DNA of 64,000 nucleotides, from positions 767,344 to 831,343 of the forward strand of contig BROE01000011.1 in assembly GCA_036571765.1 (NCBI GenBank). The letters are read 5' to 3'. This DNA comes from Plecoglossus altivelis (lineage: Eukaryota > Chordata > Actinopteri > Osmeriformes > Plecoglossidae). Under the pieces are notes generated by a model. The model was not told where the DNA came from, searched no databases, and saw only the letters and a program-made list of their open reading frames with translations. Both the position numbers and the translations under genes were made by a program. Below are positions 1 to 9,749 of the stretch, one piece after another; the stretch's first letter is position 1; each line of letters begins with the position of its first letter.

Positions 1-351
1 TGGGAGATGTGCGTGCGTGCGTTCTTTCCCTTTCCTCAGTTCCAGTTCCAACGGTTGCTTAACAGTAGCAGACAGTAACGAGCGGCCCGCGGGGGTTTTG
101 GAAGACGCGACTCCATATCCAAATGTCTGTGATAGGGTGGGAAGGAGTTTGCTTCAAGTAGTACTTTGTGACAGTTTGCATTCATACTAACCATGTTTTG
201 AACTGTATTATTCCAACCCCCCCTGCAAGACAGTGTTCCTCTTGTTTGTAAAAGCATAATATGACCACACTACTTTTGTGATTACTTTGGGAGTTGTCCT
301 ATCGACAGACTTAACGAAGTGATAATTAGTCCTCAGTATTGGTGTTGAAGG
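1..351. other. Upstream region of cenpa, no gene seen
   Basis: I see no coding exon here. The stretch ends with the presumed 5' untranslated leader of the CENP-A gene, whose ATG is at 352. No TATA box is obvious. A short minus-strand reading frame at 36-257 has no recognisable composition and is taken as chance. Confidence 0.4.
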
Positions 352-1641
352 ATGCGCCACAACACGTCTCCTAGCCGACGGAAAGGCACCACGCCCAAGC
401 GTCGGACACCACCGCCGCCAACGGGGCGGTCCGTATCCCGCTCCCCACGTAGGAGCGGTCCTTCAGGTGAGCAGGGAGAAGCACAAGGAAGACAGATACC
501 GTTAACTCACAGATCTAGCTCAAACTGAAGCATAGAAGCATACATTTCCAAGACGCCCATCCGTTTTCCAGCCATGGAAAACTAGAGAAAGATTGAAATA
601 TTCTGGTAAATGCAAAACAATGAGAAACGAGGAAGCTATAATCAGGATCCTATTAACATTCAAATGGTAGGTTTATGGTTAAGTATTTTGAACAGTCCCA
701 AGTCTCCACACATGGTAGCCCAATAGTTACACAAATACAGATTTGTCATAACTTAGCATGTAAGAGATTTCAAACATGATTATTATCAACATAGACAGCA
801 CATCTTTTAAGTAAGTGTAAGCACAGTAAGTGAATGTAAGCCCAGGTGAAGGTTCAAAGCCTTAATGCCAATGCCTATATTATGACTTGTATGAGTTAAT
901 GAACACGTTCCTTCAGACTGAAATGAATTCGATTAAATGGAACATTGAACCAGTGTCGTTTCTACCTCACCTCAGCACCTGCTGCCTCACTTCGCAAGAA
1001 GAGGAGGTTCCGTCCAGGATCCAAAGCTCTCCTGGAGATCAGGAAGTATCAGAAGACCACCAATCTGCTTTTGAGGAAGGGTCCTTTCTCACGTTTGGTA
1101 GGTTGGCGTACACCTCACCAAAAATTTGAAAATGTATATAATTTAATATGAACACCTTCATAATCTCTTTTCTCCCCACTGTTTGTTCTCTGTGCCTCAG
1201 GTGAGGGAGGTGTGCCAGACATATGCCAGAGACTTCATGAGGTGGCAGGCTGTGGCCCTACAAGCCCTGCAGGAGGTAAACAGGCTCCTGTTTATTTTTT
1301 ATTTTCATCCTCTTATGTACGGCAGTGCCTTGTGGTTTAATTCTGGGTTTCAAAAACGTGTTGGTTGTTGAGTTGAGAGCAATAAATAAACATTCCTTTC
1401 TTTATCCCTCGGAATTTCTTCTCTCTCCACCACCTTTGTCCCTCCCTCTGTCTCACTCGCTCGCCTCTGTATTTTCCTCTCAACTGTGTATTTCCTTCGC
1501 CACTCCTTTAAGGCTTCAGAGGCTTTCCTAGTCCTGCTGCTTTCGGATGCCAACTTGTGCGCTATCCACGCCAAGCGGGTGACCGTGTTCCCCCGTGACC
1601 TGCAGCTGGTCCGACGTATCCGCGGGGTAGAGAATCTCTGA
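352..1641 (+). CDS. cenpa: Centromeric histone H3 variant CENP-A
   Basis: This gene replaces histone H3 in centromeric nucleosomes and marks the site of kinetochore assembly. Four coding exons join in phase: 352-466, 976-1097, 1201-1275 and 1513-1641, giving 441 nt (146 aa). The short N-terminal tail is basic and Ser/Pro/Arg-rich, unlike the conserved H3 tail. The histone fold follows: an alphaN segment (LLEIRKYQKTTNLLLRKGPF), then FMRWQAVALQALQEASEAFL, then HAKRVTVFPRDLQLVRRIRG at the C-terminus. The WQAxALxALQEAxEAFL signature and the absence of the canonical H3 TDL-type loop are typical of CENP-A rather than H3.1/H3.3. All junctions have GT/AG. A polyadenylation signal AATAAA lies at 2264-2269. 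The start is the first ATG in the exon and gives a normal CENP-A length. The gene looks intact. Confidence 0.95.
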
Positions 1642-3048
1642 TGGGGGAGGCCTCTGGACAGGTTATCAGCACTGAGGACTGTTTATTTTAGTTTCTTTTT
1701 CAAGATTTTGACTTCCTTAGTTCTTAAGGTTTGTACTGAATTAAACTGTGGAGGTGGACATTTTCAAGACTCATATTTTGTTCCAGGTTTGAAATGGACA
1801 TACATTTTACAGTGGTATATTTTTAAGTGCTTAAATCAATGCTTTTTGGTGCTAGGTGAGCCCAGCCTGATGTCTTATGCCTATAACTGTGGATGTTTAG
1901 CATCACTAACTGGATATTGTTATACAAACCTTCTTGAATCAATCCACCTGAATTGGCATATGCATTGTGACAGTATCTGCATTTCAAGCACTTAAGGTTC
2001 ATAACTTTCTGCATACATTCTTCTATTAAACGTTCCCATTCAAACAGGAACTGGTTATCAGTGTTTTATTATTGTACCTGTAGACTGTTGACAGAGAAAC
2101 ATTCATATGTAGACATTTGTCATATTGTATTGTAAGCTATGTTGTATCTTTATGTAAATAATGTTGTATTTTAAATGCAAAAAAACTGTTAAATGGAGTT
2201 TGATTTCAAGCCGGTGTGAAATGTTCCTGATGTACAGAATTTTGTCTTTATGTAACTGCCAACAATAAACAGCAGCTATGTTTTAGAGGGGGTAGTGGAC
2301 ACATGGTCTAGAACCTTCCACCCTGTGGTATCTTCAAGCTGGACCCAGATGCTCTGGTATTGGCTCTTTGGATATAATTGACCCCTGGGGAAAGCTTCCT
2401 GGTGCCATGGTCCCGCCTGTTCTCCCTTCAGCCAATCAGCTCTACTTACCACCTGCGTCGCGAAGCACCTGTTGGTTATGTTTACAGGTGTTCTGGAACA
2501 CCACCTGGGATGGAAAAACGCAGACTGGGGACCATTTAGGAGGCAGGTTGTTAATCGACAACATCAGATGGAACTGCGGAACCAAGGCTGAGCGTGTCGT
2601 TAGCCCAAACCCTGAAGAACGTAAACTAACAAACGTTTCTGGGAGGTAAAGAGTGGAGTCTATTGTGTGAATAGACAGGAGAATTTCTGAATTTTATCTG
2701 AAGACTTTTGGAGTGTCCTGGCACACAGGGAAGGCTGTTTTTGAACGCGATCTCATCGTAACTCATCCTGCATGGTAAGCCGATTTGCTATTAAGACCTG
2801 GTGAACTTCATTCTTTGACCTTGGTTCTACCAGATGTAGTGAAACGGGAATGTTACATTTCCCTGAAACTTGTGAATTCTGAATGTGAAATGATTTCCGA
2901 TATGCTGGGTGCTCTGTAAAATTGCCAAAAACTGATGTTTATATACTAGTCCTTTTGCAAATAAAATGTATTTTAAAATATTTCGATTGTTATTGTAGTT
3001 GGCTTCTGGGGTCAATGTTTAGATATTGCTCTACGTCTGTCCCCAGGG
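1642..3048 (+). other. cenpa 3' UTR and spacer before the LIM-homeobox gene
   Basis: The first 630 bases are the probable cenpa 3' UTR, ending near the AATAAA at 2264. The rest is AT-rich spacer. A 93-codon frame at 2368-2649 has no recognised domain. The AG at 3046 just before the LIM-homeobox ATG looks like a splice acceptor, so a non-coding first exon of that gene may lie in this stretch; I could not place it. Confidence 0.4.
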
Positions 3049-5808
3049 ATGATGTCACAAGACGATATCACCCTTGAGGGCCTGTTGTATGGCAGTGTCC
3101 ATGGCAACAGCTCAGATGGGGCGGACACCAAGGCTCAAGTCATAAGCCATATGGGAGAAGAAAATGCTTCAGCCAATCCCAACCATCTCACAAGAGTTAG
3201 TCTAGTCCCTAGTTTCCTAAACACGTTTTGACTTACAGTATCTTTATGGACTCAAGTAAATTAAAACACTATCAGTTTCTCAATATATCCTAAGCCTATT
3301 GAAATATTTGTGTTACAAGCACAATCTACTTGAAGAAAAACATTTTAGTGGGCCCAAATGGGGCTCATTCCTCTATGACAGTCAGATAGATGATTCAAGT
3401 TGACACTTTTTTTTGTCCCGTTTCTAGTCTCCACCCATATCTATTGATGAGCCAATGGTGTGTGCCGGCTGTGGGGGGCCTGTGTGTGATCGCTTTGTCC
3501 TATTGGCTGCTGGGCGTGTGTGGCATGAAGCTTGTCTCCGCTGCAGCCAGTGCCACTGCAAGCTGCAAATATACCCTACTCTCTACTGTCGAGATGGCAG
3601 TATCTTCTGCCAGCAGGATTACTGCAGGTCAGGCAATGTCGATTGTAAAACTGCACTCAAATCAGCAATTATTAACAGCATTTATTCGATGCTGTGTTTG
3701 CTTAGCAGATAATGTATTCATTGTGGTTTTACAAAACTGGGGGGTAAATCTGTGCTATGACATCTTGATCGGCCGTCCAGTGCTCCACCACTGATATACA
3801 CTACTATTCAAGAAGTAGGGTGCTCGCTCCGCCTCTGACTCATCTCATCCAATATCATTTGATACTGGTGTGCTGAATTAGGGGTCGAATCAAGGCCCGG
3901 GCTGGAGTGGGACTCATTTGCAGCCCCCCAGTTTCATGCCTCAGAGCAGCTCACTTTAGATCACAACCTATTAGCCTTTGGGAGATTTTAAATGATAGCC
4001 CTCCTCCCTCTGCCACCACCCCCAGCAATTAGAGTAATCTACACGAGTATATGATTTATTGCTTTTCAAGTTATTGTGTTTATCGACTGTCGCTGGCCCG
4101 AGCCAATGGGAATCTTCCCGTTTCTCCTGACTAGCCCCTCTGGGCTTGGCTGAGGCCTCCAGCATGGTGGCCATCCTGTTACATGTATGGTCTGCTGTCC
4201 TATTTCTACATCCACCAATAAACAACTGACAAAATAAAAGTGCAAACGATAATAGTCTTTGTGTCATGTCTAACCCTGGCCAGGATTTTCAGCATAGGAC
4301 GCTGTGCCCGCTGCTGTCAGCCAATCCCATCGTCCACCATGGTCATGAGGTCTGGTGACCTGACATTTCACCCAGAGTGCTTTTCCTGTCAGGTCGGTGA
4401 AAGGTCTTATCTTCTCAGCGTAGCTCAGTGAGTGAGCTTATAATATTACTCGTCAATACAGTTTGTGCTAAATCTGATTCAATTGGGCCTTCCTGTTTGC
4501 CTTTGACCTTGGAGTATACAAATAATCTGATATTGGTGTTTGATTAGCTACTTGACACAATTTGAAAGTTATTGAGGAGTTTGTTTTGACTTAGCGTGGG
4601 CAATCATTGGATTTGTTCATTTCTTTCTCTAATTTCTAAGGGTGAGATAAATGAAGTGCACTTGAATCATTTTATCAAGTATTTTACCCCTGCACTATAT
4701 CAAACCTACTCATCTGGAAACTCCACAGGAGTGTGACGTCACGCTGTTGCCTGGCAACTTGTACTGCCTGCAGGGCGAGAGTGTCTATTGTCAGTCTCAT
4801 TACCACGACAACAGCACAGTCCGGACCACCCCCCCCCACAACCTGTACCTTAAACAGGCCCTTGGAGAAGGTGAGTTAGAAAGCACTAAGAATTACATAG
4901 CCATAGATCTGCTATCAAGTATGTTTTAGATGAATCTGCTTTAATTTTGTCTACCCTATCGTCTAATGTTTAGAATAGTATGATTTACAAAGAATTTCAT
5001 TCTTTTTGATGTTTAAAGATAAACTATAAAAAACACGAGCTGAATGTGGCTTTGTAGATGTTCAGTCACTGCCACACTGCAACTCACACACCAACTCATT
5101 GAGCCACACATCTGAAACAGGGGACGAGTCAGTCAGTAGCCCTGAACCGAGATTGGATGACGGAGTCCCTCGAGGGCGAGCTCAAAGGCGAACCAAGCGA
5201 ATCAGAACATGTTTCCGCAGTGAGCAGCTGCGTGCCATGGAGTCGTATTTTGCTCAGAAGCACAACCCGGACGGCAGAGACTGGAGCTGTCTGTCTCACC
5301 GAACCGGTCTGCCCAAGAGAGTTCTGCAGGTACGACTCCACCTTCTCCACTGCATTCCTTTGTTCACCAGGTTTCCCCAAAATCACATGTGCAGCTAGGC
5401 ACCACCCATCCTGGATTTCAATGAAGTTGAAACTAACTTTCTCATCTCGATTTCTCTTTTGCCATCCTGTTGTCTGTGACTCACAAACACTCGCAGGTAT
5501 GGTTCCAGAATGCCAGGGCCAAGTTGAGACGGACCCTCTCAGCAGACGAGTCCCAGAGCAACTCACCTGCTCCCCCAAGGTCTGACACCATAGTAACAGC
5601 ATCCCTGTCCCCTGTCGGCCCCTCCCACCAGCAGCCCCATGCCTTTCAGACCAGCACCATCAACCACTTAGAGCTCTCCCTCCTCACAGCCCCTCTCAGT
5701 GACCCACCGCAGAGCCCCAGGGACCAATCGTTGATTCTGAAAGATTCTTTATACCTGGACTACAGATCCCATGATGCACCATGCCTGTCCTTCTCGGATG
5801 ATCTCTGA
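3049..5808 (+). CDS. LIM-homeodomain transcription factor, LHX2/LHX9 (Apterous) class, divergent
   Basis: This is a nuclear DNA-binding regulator with two LIM zinc-finger domains for cofactor (LDB) binding and a homeodomain. Six coding exons join in phase: 3049-3195, 3428-3627, 4293-4392, 4729-4870, 5058-5329 and 5497-5808, giving 1173 nt (390 aa), the usual LHX2/9 size. LIM1 begins CAGCGGPVCDRFVL and ends with CRDGSIFCQQDYC. LIM2 starts RCARCCQPIPSS and ends near YCQSHYH. The homeodomain runs from TKRIRTCF through the split VLQ|VWFQNARAKLRR, with the intron at the position known for LHX2/9. NPD and GLxKRVLQVWFQNARAK mark the LHX2/9 class, not LHX6/8 or LHX1/5. Several helix 1-2 positions (SEQLRAMESYFAQ, DWSCLSHRT) depart from the nearly invariant LHX2/LHX9 sequence. 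It is therefore probably a third, faster-evolving paralogue, so no symbol is given. A polyadenylation signal lies near 6208. Confidence 0.9.
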
Positions 5809-7150
5809 CCGAGTGCATTCTGGAGAGTGATGGGGGCTCCGAACTGACAAAGCACTTAAAGATTTGGTTACATTTAGACATCGTGGAGTTAGATGAAACC
5901 TCATGTTATGTCACGGTGTGATGACTTCATTTCAAGGTCAGGTTTAGCTAAATTGCATTACATTTAGGACAAAACTATATTACTACATTATAGTTGAGTT
6001 TTTTGTCGCTTGAAGTTATGTCATCACATCTCATGCCTTACAGATAGGGTTAGAAACTATGTCAAGTGTTAATGACTAGAATGATGTGTGCTGCAACGTT
6101 GTGTTCGAACTGATACCATACCCAACAAGTCACTGGCTTTAGCACATCATGCACCTCTACCTGCACTACAGTTTGCATGACTTGCACTATGCATACTTTG
6201 TGTGTCAATAAAATCAACAAATATCCGCCATGTCTGGTTGTTTTGGTCCATCGCATTACACGAGTTAGCATGGGTATTGTCATCAGGATCTCTTTCCAGA
6301 TGACTTACAAGATATTTGATACAGAATTCATCTGAACTCAATAAGTAAACGCTTAATGGTGTTCTCCTAAAACAAACCCAGGATGTTAGCTCCTGTGCCA
6401 CAGAACTACACAATGGATCTGGTAAGCTGAGAGGGGCTGTGTGAAGAATCAGTCCTGGCTTAGCTATCAGTAGAGATCACTAACACCGCCATTATCACCT
6501 ATCAACATGCTACAATATAAAAATAAAACAAAGAGCCACCCAATCAAACTTTGATTTTAAAACACTAAGGTTTCAGACATAGCCTGTGTAAAGAAATAGT
6601 TTGGTCCTTAACCTTAGCAACCTGGAAAGGGTTCTAACCGGAGGGGTTTTACTCAGCGACAATCTTTTATTCACAACTAGATGCTTTAATTTGAGTAGAC
6701 AACCTAGTGCAAGTGACTGAGACAGAAACTCACTCACAGGTCAAGCTTTTCTGACCCCACCTCTACAGATTTCACGCGACAGATATGATTTCATGGGTAC
6801 CAACCGAGAGATGACGCTCGTGGCCCACAAAGGATATGAAGCGAGGTGAGGAGAAGCCCAGACAACAATGGAATTCTTTCAGGTGTGTCTGTATCCCCCC
6901 AGTGAAACCATCATAATGACAACAAAGTGTTTTCATACTTCTTACAAAAACCTTAATGAATTACCACACCAGACCGACAATCAAGCAACAGTAATTGGCC
7001 CGCTAGCGGGTTCCTCAGATAAACGGCCTGTTTCCAAGTTGGAAGAATGTAAGTGATGGAGAGACGCTCTGCAATGAGTGCGTCAGAGAGTCTATGCACC
7101 AATGAGCGATGGCACACACCGTAGACATATCAATTGATATTAGCTGCTAT
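5809..7150 (+). other. LIM-homeobox 3' UTR and spacer
   Basis: The stretch holds the probable 3' UTR up to the AATAAA near 6208, then spacer. No exon, RNA gene or clear repeat was recognised. Short minus-strand frames at 6062-6413 overlap the UTR and look like chance. Confidence 0.4.
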
Positions 7151-7151
7151 G

Positions 7152-7660
7152 AGTATTTAAAGGCTTGGAGAGCAAATCTGAGGAGATAGACATACAGACA
7201 AACACTGCAAGGTAAGCTTCACTGATTATATCATGTCATGTAAACTACATAAATATTTCATTCAAGTAACTGAGGCAGATAGCGGTTAGATAGTGGTTGA
7301 AGTTGTATTCATGAGTTCCAATTTTGTTTCACTTTTTTATTGTCTTTGTGTTTGGGTTAGGTATTTAGAACATATAGAACATGTTAGATTTAATAAAACT
7401 GCTAAAAGTGTGCTACACCCATCATGCTGATATTTTCCTTTTGTAGACCATAAAGTATAGTATATAGAGTATATACCATTGTGTAGTGGTCTTTGTGTAG
7501 GTACTTAAGGGGGTTTGTCCTCTGATTACATGACATTAAGGTCATTAAATCATTATGCACTGGCAGTGTCAGCTTTAAATTCCCTGTCTTTACAACACCC
7601 TTCTACAAAATGCTTTTTGGTTACTTTGAATAACTAGCATTTCCCCTTTAAATTCTACAG
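7152..7660 (+). promoter_or_regulatory. qrfp: Probable qrfp promoter, non-coding exon 1 and intron
   Basis: A TATA-like TATTTAAA lies at 7153-7160. About 50 bases downstream a consensus donor (AAG|GTAAGC) ends a short untranslated exon at 7211. The matching acceptor (TTCTACAG) at 7660 abuts the QRFP start codon. This gives a compact neuropeptide-gene layout: 5' UTR exon, intron 7212-7660, single coding exon. The transcription start is inferred, not seen. Confidence 0.6.
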
Positions 7661-8161
7661 ATGAGACTACCATCTAACTTACTGGGCACCTCACAGCCCA
7701 TGCTCGCCCTTCTCTCCCTGGTCCTCCTGGTCCCTGTGCCGGGGGCCAACACACACCCCCACTTCCCTGCTGCCGTCCTCCCCGCATTGGAGCACCCAGA
7801 CTGGGAGGCTGCTTTGCTCCAGCTCCAGGCTTCTCTGGATGTCCCTGGGAGCCTCAGGCCTTGGGGCCCGCTGCTCGGTGTGGGACCTGGAGACTCCCGT
7901 CTGGGCCTGCTCAGGCAGCTGGGGGTGGAGCACACTTGGGGACAGGAGGCCATTCGACGGGGCCAGAGAGGGGAGCTGGAGAGGAGGCCACTGGGGCCGT
8001 TCCCAGGGCACCTAATGGAGACCCTACATTATCAGGATGGAGGGGAGGAAGAGGGGGAGGTGGGGGGGAAGAGGAACGAGGCCTTGACATCCATTGCCGG
8101 AGGGCTCCAGGCTTTCAACAGGGAAAAGGGGGGCTTTGGTTTCCGTTTTGGAAAGAAGTGA
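7661..8161 (+). CDS. qrfp: Pyroglutamylated RFamide peptide precursor (QRFP/26RFa)
   Basis: This is a 166-aa secreted neuropeptide precursor whose product acts on the GPR103-type receptor in hypothalamic feeding and arousal circuits. The N-terminus has a hydrophobic signal peptide (LALLSLVLLVPVPGANT, about residues 15-31). The C-terminus reads GGFGFRFGKK followed by stop. This is the hallmark GGFxFRFG of QRFP, where the Gly donates the C-terminal amide and KK is the convertase site. An upstream GGKR would release a 25-residue RFamide starting NEALTSIAGG. The family usually has Ser at the variable position (GGFSFRFG); here it is Gly. The middle is Glu/Gly-rich (EEEGEVGG). The ATG follows directly on a splice acceptor. 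A polyadenylation signal AATAAA is at 8480-8485. Confidence 0.92.
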   Translation: MRLPSNLLGTSQPMLALLSLVLLVPVPGANTHPHFPAAVLPALEHPDWEAALLQLQASLDVPGSLRPWGPLLGVGPGDSRLGLLRQLGVEHTWGQEAIRRGQRGELERRPLGPFPGHLMETLHYQDGGEEEGEVGGKRNEALTSIAGGLQAFNREKGGFGFRFGKK

Positions 8162-9382
8162 TGGAGGGTGAAGATGAGAGAACATGGAAAGGAAGAAAAA
8201 GAAACGGGACTAAAAGATGGAGAAGGGGGAGGTGGGTGGGAATGGGGTGTTGAGGGGTGAACAGGAAGAAAATAGGAGGAGGGGTTGGCGGCAAAAAAGG
8301 GTACTAAAAGTCAGACCACGAACTGACAAATAGAGCCACCGAGCATTCTTTCAGCAAAACGTGACCAGTGTGTTCAAGTGAAAGTACTGAGGCATGTTTT
8401 CAGCAGAGGGACATTCTACTCTCACCTTTGTAAATCCAAAGTCTACTGTAAGGACAAATCAAAGTCAACACTGTCAGTTAATAAAATATTACTTGAGAGT
8501 GCCTGCAAATGTGTTGCTTCATGGTGCCATCTGTGAAGTATCTGTTGTACTCTGAGCCAAACAATCTGAGTGTCACATCAAAGCCTATTGTGTCACTATA
8601 CCAGGACACTGAACTTCTGTTATTGCCAGGAAGTGTCTAGTGCATTAAAACCTGACAACAAAATATTACTAAACACAATCTAATATGAGAAATAGTGCCT
8701 CTAATTCTTGTCTGAACTTTTCTCCGACTAGTTTGATTTTACCTATTTTCACAGAAGTCAAGGAGGAGAACCTGCATCAGTAAATGCAATTGCTTGGAAT
8801 ATACTGGGTTTCTGTCAGAAATGTCTGAACAGTTGTGGCAGCTCCCAACATTTGAGTTTGACATTTCACAGGCAATAAGCGGCCTGAGCAGCTATGTCGC
8901 AAATGCCTGCATTATCTTACACAGTGTTTGGGAGGACAAAACATGTCCAAATTTTATAATAGCTTGTCTCAATTGTTTTGACACGTTTCTCCTGACTTGG
9001 GTCATCTGTTGATATTTTCTGATTGGCACTCAACTCATATAAGTAGAGACAACTATTATGACAGCTGTCCATAATTCTACATATTGAGTATGTCTAGTTT
9101 GGTTTACTGTTGAGAGTAGTTATGTGAGTTTGCTAAATATTTCGAAACGATTGAGAAAACAGTAATGAAAACAAGGCAGGTATGTAGTTCAGGTACTCCA
9201 ACTACTCAACGTAGTCCAAAAGGAATTAGTTAAACCTGATGTTCAGGTTTGTCGTTCAGATTTCGACACCAGTTGAGGAAAGCTACCTAAGCGGGCAGTC
9301 CATGCCAAACTGTAAAAAAAAACAACAACAAAAAACTGTTTGGAAAGAATAATTTTGGATTGGAAATCTCAGCGGACTAAAT
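8162..9382. other. Spacer between qrfp and the MHC class I cluster
   Basis: The qrfp 3' UTR extends to about 8500. Beyond that I see no exon. An isolated 72-codon frame at 8794-9012 has no recognisable motif. The last few hundred bases are the upstream region of MHC class I gene 1. Confidence 0.4.
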
Positions 9383-9749
9383 ATGCTATTTGCCGGTGCA
9401 ATCCTGATCATGAGTTGGATGCTGGGGTCAGTTAACAGCGGTAAGTTTTCCTTTAGATTTACATTAAATTGTACTCTAATTGAAATACATTTAACCTCTG
9501 ATAAAATATGAATTTGACTTTTAAAAAATCTACCGTTCATAACAAACATTTCATCATGACTCCGATTAATTATTGTTATGGACAAGTGGCTGCAAAATGA
9601 TGCAAAAAATCTTAAATAAATTACTGAAGGCTAACTTATTCTCAAAATAACCGCAAGCACCACACCCTGTAATGGATACCATTCTAGCGTAAACACAGTT
9701 AACATTTTCTCATGGCTCTCAGATCAAGTATACATAGTGAGCTACGCAC

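Noticed and set aside
2368..2649. A 93-codon frame between cenpa and the LIM-homeobox gene
   Set aside because: No domain, no splice context supporting it, and it lies beyond the cenpa polyadenylation signal.
5129..5602. A 157-codon minus-strand frame and a 142-codon plus-strand shifted frame
   Set aside because: Both are shadows of the homeodomain exons of the LIM-homeobox gene.
7648..8253. Several alternative frames over the QRFP exon
   Set aside because: GC-rich shadow frames; only 7661-8161 has the signal peptide and RFamide ending.
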